From Betaproteobacteria bacterium (GTDB lineage: Bacteria; Pseudomonadota; Gammaproteobacteria; Burkholderiales; Casimicrobiaceae): a DNA stretch of 64,000 bases. Within the stretch, counting starts at the first letter, position 1; every line of letters begins with the position of its first letter. A program made the translations under genes and the position numbers. The stretch spans positions 62,001-126,000 of the forward strand of contig JACPUX010000003.1 in assembly GCA_016192065.1 (NCBI GenBank). Direction: 5' to 3'. The notes beneath the pieces were generated by a model that was not told where the DNA came from, made no database searches, and saw only the letters and a program-made list of their open reading frames with translations. Below, one piece after another: positions 52,465 through 62,300 of the stretch.

Positions 52465-53670
52465 TCACTCCGCCCGCAAAGCCTCCACCGGATCGAGCCT
52501 TGCCGCGCGCTGTGCCGGCAGCACGCCGGCCAGGAGCCCGATGACCACCGCCAAGGCCTCGGCTGCGAGCACGAACGAAAGTGGCGTATGCACCGGCAGG
52601 CTGGGCACGGCCAGTTCGATGAGGCCGGCGAGGCCTAGCCCCAGGGCCAAGCCGAAGAGCCCGCCGAGCGCCGACAAGGTCACCGCTTCGCCCAGGAACA
52701 GCCCGAGGATGGTGCGCCGTGGCGCGCCCAAAGCCACCATGAGGCCGATTTCACCGGTGCGTTCGGTGACGGCAATGGTCATGATGGTGACGATGCCCAC
52801 CGCGCCCACCAGCAGCGAAATCCCGCCCAGGGCTCCCACCGCCATGGTGAGGATGTCGAGGATGTTGGAGAGCGTGCGCAGCATGTCTTCCTGGGTGGTG
52901 ATGGTGAAGTCTTCGCGCCCGTGACGCGCTTGGAGGAGCTGCTTCACGGCCGCGCTGACGGTGGCCGCGCGCATGCCTTTTTCGTAAGAGACATCGATTT
53001 CCATCAGGCCGTCGCGATTGAAGAGCTCCAGGGCACGGGCCGCGGGGATGTAGGCGGTGTCGTCCAGATCCATGCCCAGGATTTGCCCCTTGGCTTCCAT
53101 CACGCCGATGACCCGAAACTGGTTGTTGCCGATTCTGAGGCGCAGCCCCAAGGGATTGCCCTGACCGAAGAGTTCCTGCTTCAACTTGGCGCCCAGCACC
53201 ACGAAGGGACGCGCCTGTTCGGCCTCGTCGGCGGGCAGGAACTGGCCGCTATGCACGCGTATCGACAGCACCTCCATCATCGCCGGGCCGACGCCATACA
53301 CCACGGTGCGGCGCAGCCGGCCATTGGCGCCGACCTCGGTGTTGCCCCAGACGATTGGGGTCACCGCCTTGACCAGAGGAAGGCGGGAGAGCGCCCGGGC
53401 GTCTTCCAGGGTGAGCGGGCGCACCGAGGAGGGAATGCCGGTGGGCTGCAAGCCGGTGGTCTTGGTCTTGCCAGGGTTGATGCCGATGACGTTGGTGCCG
53501 AACTGAGTGAATTCCGCCAGCACGAAACGGTGAATGCCTTCGCCTATGGAGGTGAGCAGAATCACCGCGGCAATGCCCACACCGATGCCCAAGAGCGTGA
53601 GGAAGCTGCGCAACCGATGCGCGGTGAGGGCGCGCAAGGCGAGGTGGATGGAGTCGGCGGGGCGGATCAT
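52465..53670 (-). CDS. MacB-like ABC transporter permease 1
   Basis: A 401-residue permease with one N-terminal membrane helix (about 20-45), a large MacB-type periplasmic domain (about 50-275) and three C-terminal helices (about 285-390, containing TERTGEIGLMVALGAPRR). The closing LPAQRAARLDPVEALRAE is typical. It lacks its own ATPase domain, which is supplied by the separate gene at 55076. The ATG at 53670 is chosen because upstream in-frame residues come from repeat-like DNA. It is a paralogue of the next permease, with which it may form a heterodimer. Confidence 0.9.
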   Translation of the reverse strand: MIRPADSIHLALRALTAHRLRSFLTLLGIGVGIAAVILLTSIGEGIHRFVLAEFTQFGTNVIGINPGKTKTTGLQPTGIPSSVRPLTLEDARALSRLPLVKAVTPIVWGNTEVGANGRLRRTVVYGVGPAMMEVLSIRVHSGQFLPADEAEQARPFVVLGAKLKQELFGQGNPLGLRLRIGNNQFRVIGVMEAKGQILGMDLDDTAYIPAARALELFNRDGLMEIDVSYEKGMRAATVSAAVKQLLQARHGREDFTITTQEDMLRTLSNILDILTMAVGALGGISLLVGAVGIVTIMTIAVTERTGEIGLMVALGAPRRTILGLFLGEAVTLSALGGLFGLALGLGLAGLIELAVPSLPVHTPLSFVLAAEALAVVIGLLAGVLPAQRAARLDPVEALRAE

Positions 53671-53735
53671 GGGGACTCGGTGATGCCTGAAGCAAAGGAT
53701 TCGCCGAATACTGGGAAACGCCGAAAAACTTCCTG

Positions 53736-53799
53736 ATACCAACAAGGGGAGCAACCCCTGGTATATCCCCCGCTCGGAACAAGGGGGCGCGCCCCCTTG
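53736..53799. repeat. Hairpins between the two permease genes
   Basis: ATACC...AGGGG pairs with CCCCT-GGTAT at 53736-53764, and a 20-bp perfect palindrome, CAAGGGGGCG and its complement, lies at 53780-53799. They occupy a 193-base gap inside an otherwise tightly packed operon, suggesting a later insertion or a transcript-processing site. Confidence 0.55.
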
Positions 53800-53863
53800 C
53801 AAATCCCCCTAAACCGGTGCTCCGGTAGAGATCTCATCCAGGAATGCGAAGGGTCAAGGAAGA

Positions 53864-55072
53864 TCATCGTTTAGCCAGCGCAATCACCGGGTCGAGCAAG
53901 GCGGCGCGACGCGCCGGCAGCACGCCGAAAAGGATGCCGGTGACCAGCGCCGTGGCCAAACCTGCCAGCACCGCCCACTGCGGCGGGTAGGCCGGAAAGG
54001 CGGGGTAGTAGTAGCGCACCAGCAACGCGCCCAATTGCCCCAGGGCATAGCCGACGATGGCGCCGGAAATGGAAAGCAGCACTGCCTCGGCGAGAAAGGC
54101 GCGCCGGATCACCGCGGCACTGGCCCCCAGGGCTTTCAAGAGCCCGATTTCGGCGGTGCGCTGGGTCACCGACACCAGCATGACATTCATCACCAAAATA
54201 CCGGCCACCGCCAGGCTGATCGCGGCAATGCCGGCAACACCCATGGTGAGCGCGCTCAGCAACCGGTCGAAGGTTTCGAGCATGGCATCCTGGGTGATCA
54301 CGGTGAGGTCTTCTTCGCCATCGTGTCGCGCCTTGATGATGGCGATCGTTTCCCGCGTTGCGGCGGGGATGGCCTGGCGGTCGCGGGCTTCAACCAAAAT
54401 GCGGAACAGGGTATTGGTGTTGAACATGGCCTGGGCCGAGGCCACGGGAATGATCGCCAGCTCGTCGGTGTTCATCCCCAAACCCTTGCCGCTGGCGGCC
54501 AGGGTGCCGATGACCCGAAAGCGCCGATCCCCCAGGCGCACGCGCTGCCCCAGCGCGTTTTCCGCGCCGAAGAGATCGTCGCGCACCTTGGCGCCGAGCA
54601 CCACCACGGCGCTGCCGTGGTTCCAATCTTCATCAGGCAGGAACTGGCCCTGGGCCAGCGCGAGCTGGCGCACTTCGATGAACTGCGCGGTACTGCCCGC
54701 GATCATCACCTCGCGCAACTTGCCCCCGACGCTGATTTCCGAAGTGCCCACCAGCAGCGGCGCCACATTGCGAATCGATCCGGCGCGCAGCAACGCTTGG
54801 GCGTCATCGATGGTGAGGTCGCGCACGGTGTTGGTGATGGCGTTGGCCGGGTTGAAGCCGCCGGTTTGCGAGCGCCCCGGGAGGGCGATCACCAGGTTGG
54901 TGCCGATGGAGGAAAACTCGTTCATCACGTAGCGTCGCGCACCGTCACCGAGGGCCGTGAGCACCACCACCGCAGCGACCCCGATGGCCATGGCCAGCAC
55001 CAGCAGGCCGGCGCGCAGCGGGCTGCCGAAAGCTGCGTCGCGAGCGAAGCGCAAAGTGTCGAGGGCGCGCAT
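53864..55072 (-). CDS. MacB-like ABC transporter permease 2
   Basis: A 402-residue permease with the same layout as permease 1: N-terminal helix (SPLRAGLLVLAMAIGVAAVVVLTALG), periplasmic domain with the GTNLVIALPGRSQTGG loop, and three C-terminal helices with TQRTAEIGLLKALGASAAVIRRAFL and LPARRAALLDPVIALAKR. It lies three bases after the ATPase gene, so the two are co-translated. MacB-type systems move peptides, lipoproteins or drugs from the periplasm outward using mechanotransmission. Confidence 0.9.
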   Translation of the reverse strand: MRALDTLRFARDAAFGSPLRAGLLVLAMAIGVAAVVVLTALGDGARRYVMNEFSSIGTNLVIALPGRSQTGGFNPANAITNTVRDLTIDDAQALLRAGSIRNVAPLLVGTSEISVGGKLREVMIAGSTAQFIEVRQLALAQGQFLPDEDWNHGSAVVVLGAKVRDDLFGAENALGQRVRLGDRRFRVIGTLAASGKGLGMNTDELAIIPVASAQAMFNTNTLFRILVEARDRQAIPAATRETIAIIKARHDGEEDLTVITQDAMLETFDRLLSALTMGVAGIAAISLAVAGILVMNVMLVSVTQRTAEIGLLKALGASAAVIRRAFLAEAVLLSISGAIVGYALGQLGALLVRYYYPAFPAYPPQWAVLAGLATALVTGILFGVLPARRAALLDPVIALAKR

Positions 55073-55075
55073 GGT

Positions 55076-55765
55076 TCAGGCGTCTTTGCGAAAATCTCCG
55101 ACCACGCGCCCGTCCTCCATTTGCAGCCGGCGGCGGGCGCGCGCGCCCAGCACCGGATCGTGGGTGACGACCAAAAGCGTCACCCCGGCGGCGTTGAGCT
55201 GTTCGAGCCAATGCATCACCTCTTCACCGGTGGCGCGGTCGAGGTTGCCAGTGGGTTCGTCGGCGAGAATCATCGCCGGCTGCATGATGGTGGCGCGGGC
55301 AATGGCCACGCGCTGGCGCTGTCCGCCGGAGAGCTGATCGGGGCGGTGATCGGCGCGGTTCTCCAGGCCGTAGGCGGTGAGCGCCGCGGCCACGCGTTTG
55401 TGGCGCTCGTCGGGATTGACGCCAGCGAGCATCATCGGCAGGCCGATGTTCTCTGCCGCCGTGAGGCGCGGCACGAGGTGAAAGCTCTGAAAGACGAAAC
55501 CGATGCGCTCGCTTCTCACCCGCGCCTGTTCGTCGGGGGAGAGCGTGGTCACGTCTCGCCCTTCGAGATGATAGGTGCCCGCATTGGGCCGATCGAGCAG
55601 CCCCAGGAGGTTCAAGAGGGTCGATTTGCCCGAGCCCGAAGGCCCCATCACCGCGACGTATTCGCCCGCCTCGATGCTGAGTTGGACGGCGTTGAGGGCA
55701 TGCACCTCGCTGTCGCCCAGAAAAAAAATGCGCTCGATCCCGGCGAGCTCGATCTGGGCCGCCAT
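55076..55765 (-). CDS. ABC transporter ATP-binding protein (MacB/LolD type)
   Basis: A 229-residue ATPase with Walker A GPSGSGKST (about 40-48), Q-loop FVFQSFHLVPRLTAAENI, signature LSGGQRQRVAIARA, Walker B MILADEPTGNLD and the H-loop VVTHD. The IERIFFLGDSEVHALN start is normal for the LolD/MacB class. Its ATG overlaps the stop of the membrane-fusion gene by one base (TAATG). It powers the two permeases encoded downstream. Confidence 0.95.
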   Translation of the reverse strand: MAAQIELAGIERIFFLGDSEVHALNAVQLSIEAGEYVAVMGPSGSGKSTLLNLLGLLDRPNAGTYHLEGRDVTTLSPDEQARVRSERIGFVFQSFHLVPRLTAAENIGLPMMLAGVNPDERHKRVAAALTAYGLENRADHRPDQLSGGQRQRVAIARATIMQPAMILADEPTGNLDRATGEEVMHWLEQLNAAGVTLLVVTHDPVLGARARRRLQMEDGRVVGDFRKDA

Positions 55766-56928
55766 TATTTGACCTTGTCGCCGCTTTCCTCGAGGCGATA
55801 GAGCGCGCCGGCCTTGACGCCTTCGCGCTCCAGGGAGGTCACCACCTGGTCGCCGGCTTGCAGGCCCTCGAGCACTTCGGTGAACTCCCAATTGGCGATG
55901 CCTGCCTTCACTCGCCGCTCGGCCAGGCGCCCGTCGGCGCCCGCCACCAGCACGCGGCCGCCTTCCTGCAGGGCCGAGGTGGGAATACGCAAAGTGTTTT
56001 CGCGGGTTTCGAGCACGATTTCCAGGTCGGCGCTGAAGCCCACCAGCAACTGGCCTACGCCCTCGGGCCGATCGAAGTCCGCCTCCACCTCGACCGTGCG
56101 CGCCTGTTTTTCCACCGTGGTCACGTAGGGGGCCACACGCCGCACCTTGGCGGGAAAGGCGGTCTTGGGGTAGGCGTCGAGCGTGACCCGCGCGGTCTGG
56201 CCGGGGCGTATGCGTGGCGCATCGACTTCGTCCATGGGGGCCTTCACATAGAGGCAACTCGCATCGATGAGGTCGATCGCCGGAGGCGTAGGCACACCCG
56301 GCGGCGAGGGTGTGGAGTATTCGCCGACCTCGCCGACGATCTTCGCCACGGTGCCGTCGAAGGGGGCGTAGAGCACGGTGCGCCCTTGTTCCACCTGGGT
56401 TACCGCAAGCCTGGCCTCGGCTTGGCGAATCTCCGCCTGGGCCGCTTCGCAGCCGGCACGCTGGGCCTCGGCTTCGGTGCGGGCGGCTTCTTCGCGCGAG
56501 CTGGAGACGAAACCCTGCTGGCGCAGCTCGGCCTGGCGGCGGGCCTCGCGCTCGGCGTTGGTGGCCATGGTGCAGGCCTGAGTGGCATGGCGCCGGGCGG
56601 AGTCGATTTGGGTGAGAGCGAGCCGGGACTGGGCCTGGCGGTCATCGTCCCAAAGTTTCAGCAGCAACTGTCCTTTCTTGACCCGGTCGCCCTCGCGCAC
56701 GGTGAGTTTTTCGATCCGTCCGCCGATGATGGTGGACAGGCGCGTGCGCTGGCAGGCTTCAACCGTTCCGGCACGAGTGTTGGTGAGGGTGGTTTCAACC
56801 AGGCCGGTATCCACGGTCTTGAATACCACCTGGATCGGCTGGGGACGGCCTGACCACCACAAAGCCAAGGCGATCAGGGCGATGATCAGTACGGCGATGA
56901 CGGTTCGGCGAAGCAGCGAGGCGGACAT
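55765..56928 (-). CDS. Membrane fusion protein (HlyD/MacA type)
   Basis: A 387-residue periplasmic adaptor with one N-terminal membrane helix (about 8-26), a split biotinyl-lipoyl fold around a long coiled-coil hairpin (about 90-180) and C-terminal beta-barrel domains. TRAGTVEACQRTRLSTIIGGRIEKLTV and the LRIPTSALQEGGRVLVAG end are typical of MacA-like adaptors. It is the first gene of a four-gene operon (adaptor, ATPase, permease 2, permease 1) for tripartite export. No TolC-type channel is in the window, so a chromosomal one is presumed. Substrate unknown. Confidence 0.92.
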   Translation of the reverse strand: MSASLLRRTVIAVLIIALIALALWWSGRPQPIQVVFKTVDTGLVETTLTNTRAGTVEACQRTRLSTIIGGRIEKLTVREGDRVKKGQLLLKLWDDDRQAQSRLALTQIDSARRHATQACTMATNAEREARRQAELRQQGFVSSSREEAARTEAEAQRAGCEAAQAEIRQAEARLAVTQVEQGRTVLYAPFDGTVAKIVGEVGEYSTPSPPGVPTPPAIDLIDASCLYVKAPMDEVDAPRIRPGQTARVTLDAYPKTAFPAKVRRVAPYVTTVEKQARTVEVEADFDRPEGVGQLLVGFSADLEIVLETRENTLRIPTSALQEGGRVLVAGADGRLAERRVKAGIANWEFTEVLEGLQAGDQVVTSLEREGVKAGALYRLEESGDKVK

Positions 56929-57046
56929 GGGGGGAGCCAGGTCGAAGCGAAGGCGCTATTGTGCCCGTGCGCGTCGACATTGCCAAAACCGGCTTGCGGC
57001 GTTCGCCGAAAGCCGGTTCTGAACTCGCTCAGGGTTCGCTCAAGGC

Positions 57047-57541
57047 TCAGGCAGGTGGGAGCTTGGGCTCGACATGTTCCCAGAATTCGGTGGCGCGCTT
57101 TTTCTTGCCCATGCCATCGACGGCGTCGCGGATGCGCTCCAGCCGCATTCGGAGCTCCTGGATGTTCTTGCACTTTTCGACCGCTTGGGCCAGCAGGTCG
57201 GCGTCGGGGCCGAGCGTTTCGTCCAGAAAGTGTTGTGTGTAATCAACAAGTTCACGTATGGCCGGCTGATCGAGGAAGCTCGGCGCACCAGGCACCGCGA
57301 ACTGCCCCGTGGCCTGTGCGCCCGCGAATGCGGCGGTGATGAAGCCGGCCTCGACCAGCTTGCTCAGTGTGCCCGGCGCATCCGGCATGAAGGCCGCGGC
57401 CTTCAAGAGGTCTGCCACCGTGGTCTTGCCGTTTACCATCACCAACAAGGACCGTTCGCGCATGCCCAGAACCGTGCGATGCGCCAGTTCGTCCAGGCCT
57501 TTTTGCGTTTTTCGGTAAATGGCGGTCAGGTCGAATTGCAT
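57047..57541 (-). CDS. Hypothetical protein with winged-helix-like N-terminal pattern
   Basis: A 164-residue protein with no signal peptide or membrane helix. The stretch RSLLVMVNGKTTVADLLKAAAFMPDAPGTLSKLVEAGFI (given here as its key features: residues about 30-68, a VNGKTTVADLL helix then an LxxLxxAGFI ending) resembles the helix-turn-helix-like motif R-x-LL-x-x-x-x-G-x-x-x-x-x-x-L seen in many small regulatory proteins. The C-terminal part is a charged helix (NIQELRMRLERIRDAV). No family name can be given. It is monocistronic; function unknown. Confidence 0.6.
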   Translation of the reverse strand: MQFDLTAIYRKTQKGLDELAHRTVLGMRERSLLVMVNGKTTVADLLKAAAFMPDAPGTLSKLVEAGFITAAFAGAQATGQFAVPGAPSFLDQPAIRELVDYTQHFLDETLGPDADLLAQAVEKCKNIQELRMRLERIRDAVDGMGKKKRATEFWEHVEPKLPPA

Positions 57542-57704
57542 CCTTCTATCCCTACCCGTGCTGCACTCAGCCTATGATACGGCGTTTTTTTCACCGAGCG
57601 CAGGGTCAATTGCAAAATTTCTGTAGCATTTTCGGCCGCGCTTGGCACCAAGGCGATCAAAAACGGCGCTTATTGCCGCCAGGCCCGCCCGGCTTCCGGC
57701 GCCG

Positions 57705-58208
57705 TCAGCGCGCCCTGCTCGTCCCCGAGATATTGACCGTCATGCCGCCTGGCAGCGTCATGTCGCCCGGCTTCTGGCCGGGTTTGCAGGCGCCCAGCCA
57801 CTTGGCCTCCAGGACCGTCTTCGCTTCCTTCATGCCCATCATGGGCGGCGCGTAGGTGGAGAGCATGTCCATGCGGTAGGCGGTGTCGCCGCTGAAGACG
57901 GCGGTTCCTTTGGTGATGGCGGTGGTTTCGCCAAACTTGCACACCGAATGCATGTGTACGCGATGGCCATCGCGCGTCAGATCGTGTTTGCTGCACATTT
58001 GCTTCTGCATGGCGCTGCCCATCTGCATCATTTCCTGGCCCACGGAGGCATCGATGCACAGGGTCGAAACGTTGGCCGGATTATTTCCCGACTGAGTACT
58101 CATTTGCCACAGCCCGGGTTTGCGCGCCGGCATCTCGAAAGCCGGGGCGGCGGCGGCGCCGAGCAGGGATAGGGCGAGAATCGTGGTGGCGGCGATGTGG
58201 CGAGGCAT
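57705..58208 (-). CDS. DUF3617 secreted protein
   Basis: A 167-residue protein with a signal peptide (MPRHIAATTILALSLLGAAAAPAF) and the DUF3617 pattern: KPGLWQMST near residue 29, Cys pairs around LCIDAS and CSKHD, and a C-terminal CKPGQKPGDMTLPGGM. The family is periplasmic and of unknown function. The ATG at 58208 begins the signal peptide; an in-frame start 60 bases upstream would spoil it. It stands 56 bases after the stop of the CoA-ester lyase pseudogene on the same strand. Confidence 0.85.
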   Translation of the reverse strand: MPRHIAATTILALSLLGAAAAPAFEMPARKPGLWQMSTQSGNNPANVSTLCIDASVGQEMMQMGSAMQKQMCSKHDLTRDGHRVHMHSVCKFGETTAITKGTAVFSGDTAYRMDMLSTYAPPMMGMKEAKTVLEAKWLGACKPGQKPGDMTLPGGMTVNISGTSRAR

Positions 58209-58264
58209 GGCGACTCCCGGTGGGGCAAGGATGCGTAGGACTGGTTCGGCAGTCTGCCGGGTTT

Positions 58265-59261
58265 TCAAGCTGATGGGAAGAACGCGGCGCGCACTTCCTT
58301 GGCGATTGGGGTGCCGACCGCATCGGCGCGGGCGAGTACTTGCCAGTAATAGCGGTAAGAAGCGCGGTCGTGCAGTTCACCCTGGTGCCGGATCGGCCCC
58401 CAGTCCGCGGCGCGGGCGGACAGCAAAATGGCCGAGGCGCGAACGAGTTCCGCTTCGTCTGGGGTAAAGGCGCGGGCGATGGCCTCGATTTGCGAAGGAT
58501 GGATGCTCCACATGCGCAGAAAGCGCGAATTCCTCGCGCGCGCGTTTGGCGTCGGCGTAAACCGATTGCGGATCATCGAGGGCCAGCGAGACGTTGTGCG
58601 CCGGCACCACGCCATAGGCCAAGGCGGCCGCTACCATTTCGGTCTTGGCGCGCGCCAGGAGCGGGTGCTCGAACTGGCCGGGACTCTTCATCGCCGCCGC
58701 GCCGATGGCGCCCTGGTGGGCGCTGACGAAATCCATCAAGCCAAAATCAAGACTCTGTACGCCGGGCAGCGCGGCAATGGCGAAGACCTCGTGCAGCGCG
58801 CCGTGGGTTTCGATGAGTACATGCAAAGGGATGTCGCGCTGCACCCCGAGCCGCGCGCGCTCGGCCTGCAGAGCGTTGAGTGCCAGGGCCACATCGGCCA
58901 CGCCCCGGGCCTTGGGCAAGGTGATGAAAGCCAGGCGCTCGCCCGCCAATTGCAGGAGGAGGCGCAATTCCTCGCGCCAAACGCGGCTGCTCGCGGGGTG
59001 GATGCGCACTCCGACGCGCGCGTCATCAGGTGCGACGCGTATGAATTCGCCAACCCCGGTGGCGTGGCCGATTTCGTCGCCCAATGGCGCCCCATCCTCG
59101 CAGTCGCAGGCCAGATCGAATACCCCGCCGAGACGGCTTTGCAGCTCCAGAGCCTTTTGCATTCGCGCAAGCGTGCCGGCGTAATGCACGCAGGGGGGCA
59201 GGGCGGGTAGCGGGCGTTCGTCCTGGAAGAGGGCGGCGGGTGGACAGAGTGATCGAGGCAT
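58265..59261 (-). pseudogene. HpcH/HpaI-CitE family CoA-ester lyase, frameshifted
   Basis: The first ~240 residues (ATG 59261) read as a CoA-ester lyase with YAGTLARMQKALELQSRLGG, DCEDGAPLG, IETHGALHEVFAIAALPG and LDFGLMDFVSAHQGAI. Near 58524-58532 (around GAATTC) one extra base shifts the frame. The correct C-terminus continues in another frame as FLRMWSIHPSQIEAIARAF and on to a stop at 58265. Without the shift the protein would have about 331 residues, the family's usual size. Function would be cleavage of malyl-, citramalyl- or similar CoA esters. The shift may be real or a base-calling error. Confidence 0.8.
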
Positions 59262-59336
59262 GATGGTGATCGTTTCGGATTGGGCAGCATTCTAGCCTTT
59301 CGGGTTTACGGTCGCAGAAAAATGGCCTCCCTGGGC

Positions 59337-62300
59337 CTATAGATTGAATGGCGGGTTGTTGGGGCACGATGCCTGGGTTTGCCCGGCCACGGTCTCGGTC
59401 ATGCAAGGCAAGAAGTTGGGCGTGGCGAAATACATGGCGCCATCGGCGGCATTGAAGACGAAGAAGAGGATCGGTACCGGAATGCCCGCGGACAGCCCAC
59501 CCGGGCCCGCGGCCGCGAAGTAGAGCGGCTCTATGCCTTGCTCGTAGAGCAGCTGCCGGCAGGCCGGATCGCTGCTGAAGACGCAGCCATACAGCACGCC
59601 GGTCGGCGTTTGGAACACACGCGCCGCCTGCGCCTGCACATGCTTGTTGAGGTCGGAGAAGGCTTGATCCACCGCTTGCTTGAACTGGGTGAAGGTCTTC
59701 TTGATTTCGCCGAGGTTCTTGAAGCGATTTGGGTTGTTGTTCGGGTCGAGGTTCTTGCTGTAGCCTTCCTGCAGGGTGTTGACGAAGTTGGTCGCGGCGG
59801 TGAATGTGGATTGGAAGAGATCAGGGCCAATCATGGTGACCACCATCGCTTCCGGTTCTTCTGCGGCGCCGGGTGCTTCCAGCCAGGCTGGCGACTGCTG
59901 GAACTCGCGGAAGGACATCGATGCGCCGGAGACGACCTCGACCAGGTCATTCTGCGGGAGGATGGCGCGGAGCGTGCTTGCAGTCGCGGCTACGGCGGTG
60001 GTGTAGGCAGCATTGGCGAGCACCTGGGTCACGGTCTCTTTGGCGTTGCTGTAGAGTTCGCTGGCCTGCGACATGATCTTGTCCACCACCCATCCGGTGG
60101 CCTGGGTCACGGCCAACTCAGCCAAGGAAGTTTTCGTGGTCGCCAAGTTCCCGGCGTTGTCGCCAGAGGCCTTCAGGTAGGGGTAGCGCGGCGTGCGCGG
60201 CGGCATTCCGGCGTGTACCGCCAGGTCTTCCGAGACCGCCTCAAAAAAGGCCGGGATGAGATGTGACACCAGCGTCGCATAGCCCGCTTGACTCGCGGCG
60301 CCACCAAACTGACTGATCTCGGTGACCGCCAGTTGCGCGGCCCGGGTGTTGAAGTCATCCCCGAGGGCTTGCAGCGCCGCCAGGGGCGTGCCCGGTGTGC
60401 GCAGGGCGGCGATCCAGGCGCGCATCGCGGCGTTGGTTTGGGCGAGCGTGGCGAGGGCGTAGTCGTCGCTCGCCGTCGGGCCGATACTCAAGGCACTCAG
60501 ACTGGCCGGAGTCGGCGGAAAACCATTGGCGGGCGCAAGCGGCAAGGACAGTCGCAAATCTTCGAGATCGACCGTGCGCCAGATGGTCACCATCTGCCCG
60601 AGCAGGCTGCGCATCTGGTTGGTGTCACTGGCATCGAGTGCGGCCTGCATTGGGGCCTTGAGCGCATAGATTGCCTCCAGTGCCGTGGCCAGGCGGGCAA
60701 AGGCGGTGCCATGGTTGGCGAATTGCGGGTCACTGTCGGCGGGCGGCAATACCGAGAAATGCGCGGCTACGCTGCGCCCGGCTCCGCCGACTTCGGTGGC
60801 AAGCAGCGTGAAGGCACCCAGGGTGGCTGTCACCGTGGAGATGTTGCCCGCTGCGACTGCGGGCAAAGCGCCCAAATAAGGCGTGCGGCGCGGCACCACC
60901 TGGTAGTTCATGCTGGGCGGCGCAACGGGATTGCCGGCCAGATCGAAGGCCACCAGGCTGTAAGCGATGGACTGACCCGCCGTCGTCACGGCGCGGTTCA
61001 GAGCGAGCTTCAGCCCGTTGCCGGCGGAAATTTCCAACGCTACGGGATTGGCAGGAATCGGCACCAGGGATGTTCCCGCGGCGGGGGCCTGGGAAATCAC
61101 AATGCCGGCCGGCACGGTGTTCGAGAAGACATACGTGGGCTGCGTGGTGAAGCCCAGGCCAGATAGTTGTGCCAGTGCTGGGTTCTGTGCCTGGCCGACA
61201 ACGAAAGGCAGAACTTGCGGCGCTGGGCCTTGCGAGACCAGCAGATCGACGGCGCTTTGCAGGCGCAGGCTCGTGCCCGCGGCAGGCGTTTGGCCGACGA
61301 CTTGGCCCGGCGGGCTGCTGCTGTCGACTCGGACGACCTTGCCGACTTGCAGATCGGCCGCAAGGATCGCGTCCTGCGCGGGCAGGAGGTCGAGCCCGGT
61401 CAGGTCAGGAACGCTACGCCACTGATTGCTGAAGGTGGTCGAGAAGATGTGGTCGGTGGTGGCGCCGTGGTTGTCGGTGATGCGCACACCCAGTATGCAT
61501 ACCTGCACCAAGGCCCCGGGCTGCTGATTCACCGACAGTAGCCCGGTGTTGGCATCCACCCAGATATTGGCGGAGTTGAAGCAGGTGTTGGCGATGAGAT
61601 CAAAGCTCATGGTGTTGCCCGGATCCGGGTCATAGGCGAGGACCTGGTAGGTCCACAGACTGAAGGTGCCGGGCGCCGATGTGGGTGGTGTCGAGGTGAC
61701 GAGCGGCGCACGGTTCTGCGGAAGAATGTCGATGGTCACGGTGGCTGGCGCTGAATCTCGCCCTGCGGCCGTGGCCTGGTAGGTGAATTGGGTTTGGGTG
61801 CGCAGCTTGGGGTCGACGGTATAGGGCAAGGGCGGCTGCTGGCGTGCCCGATTGGTCGCCGGGTCGGTCCAGTAGCGCTGCGGCACGAGCGGCACGGTGC
61901 CGGCCGCGTCAATCTGCGTGCCATTGAAATCAAATTGGTTTACCCAACGGCCAGCCTCGCGCCAGGGGTTGGCATCGCCTTCGAGCACCACGAAAAAATT
62001 GGTTTGATTCACGTTGACTTCGTGCAGGAAGGCGACCTCGGCGTGCCCGTCGCCATCGAGATCGGCAATCAAGGGATTGAGCATCCATTGACTGGTTCCG
62101 GTGCGGTACGTTCCGGGATAGGACCAGCGCGTTTGCAGCGCGCCGTTGTCGCCGCGGAGAAAGAGCAGGTCGTTCTTGCCGTCCTGGATGATGACTTCAA
62201 GAATGCCGTCGCCATTGAGGTCATAGACCGGAAGACGCGACTGGCCGGCGGTCTGTTCCCACCAAGGACTGGTCGGTGGCACGCGATGCAACCATTTGAA

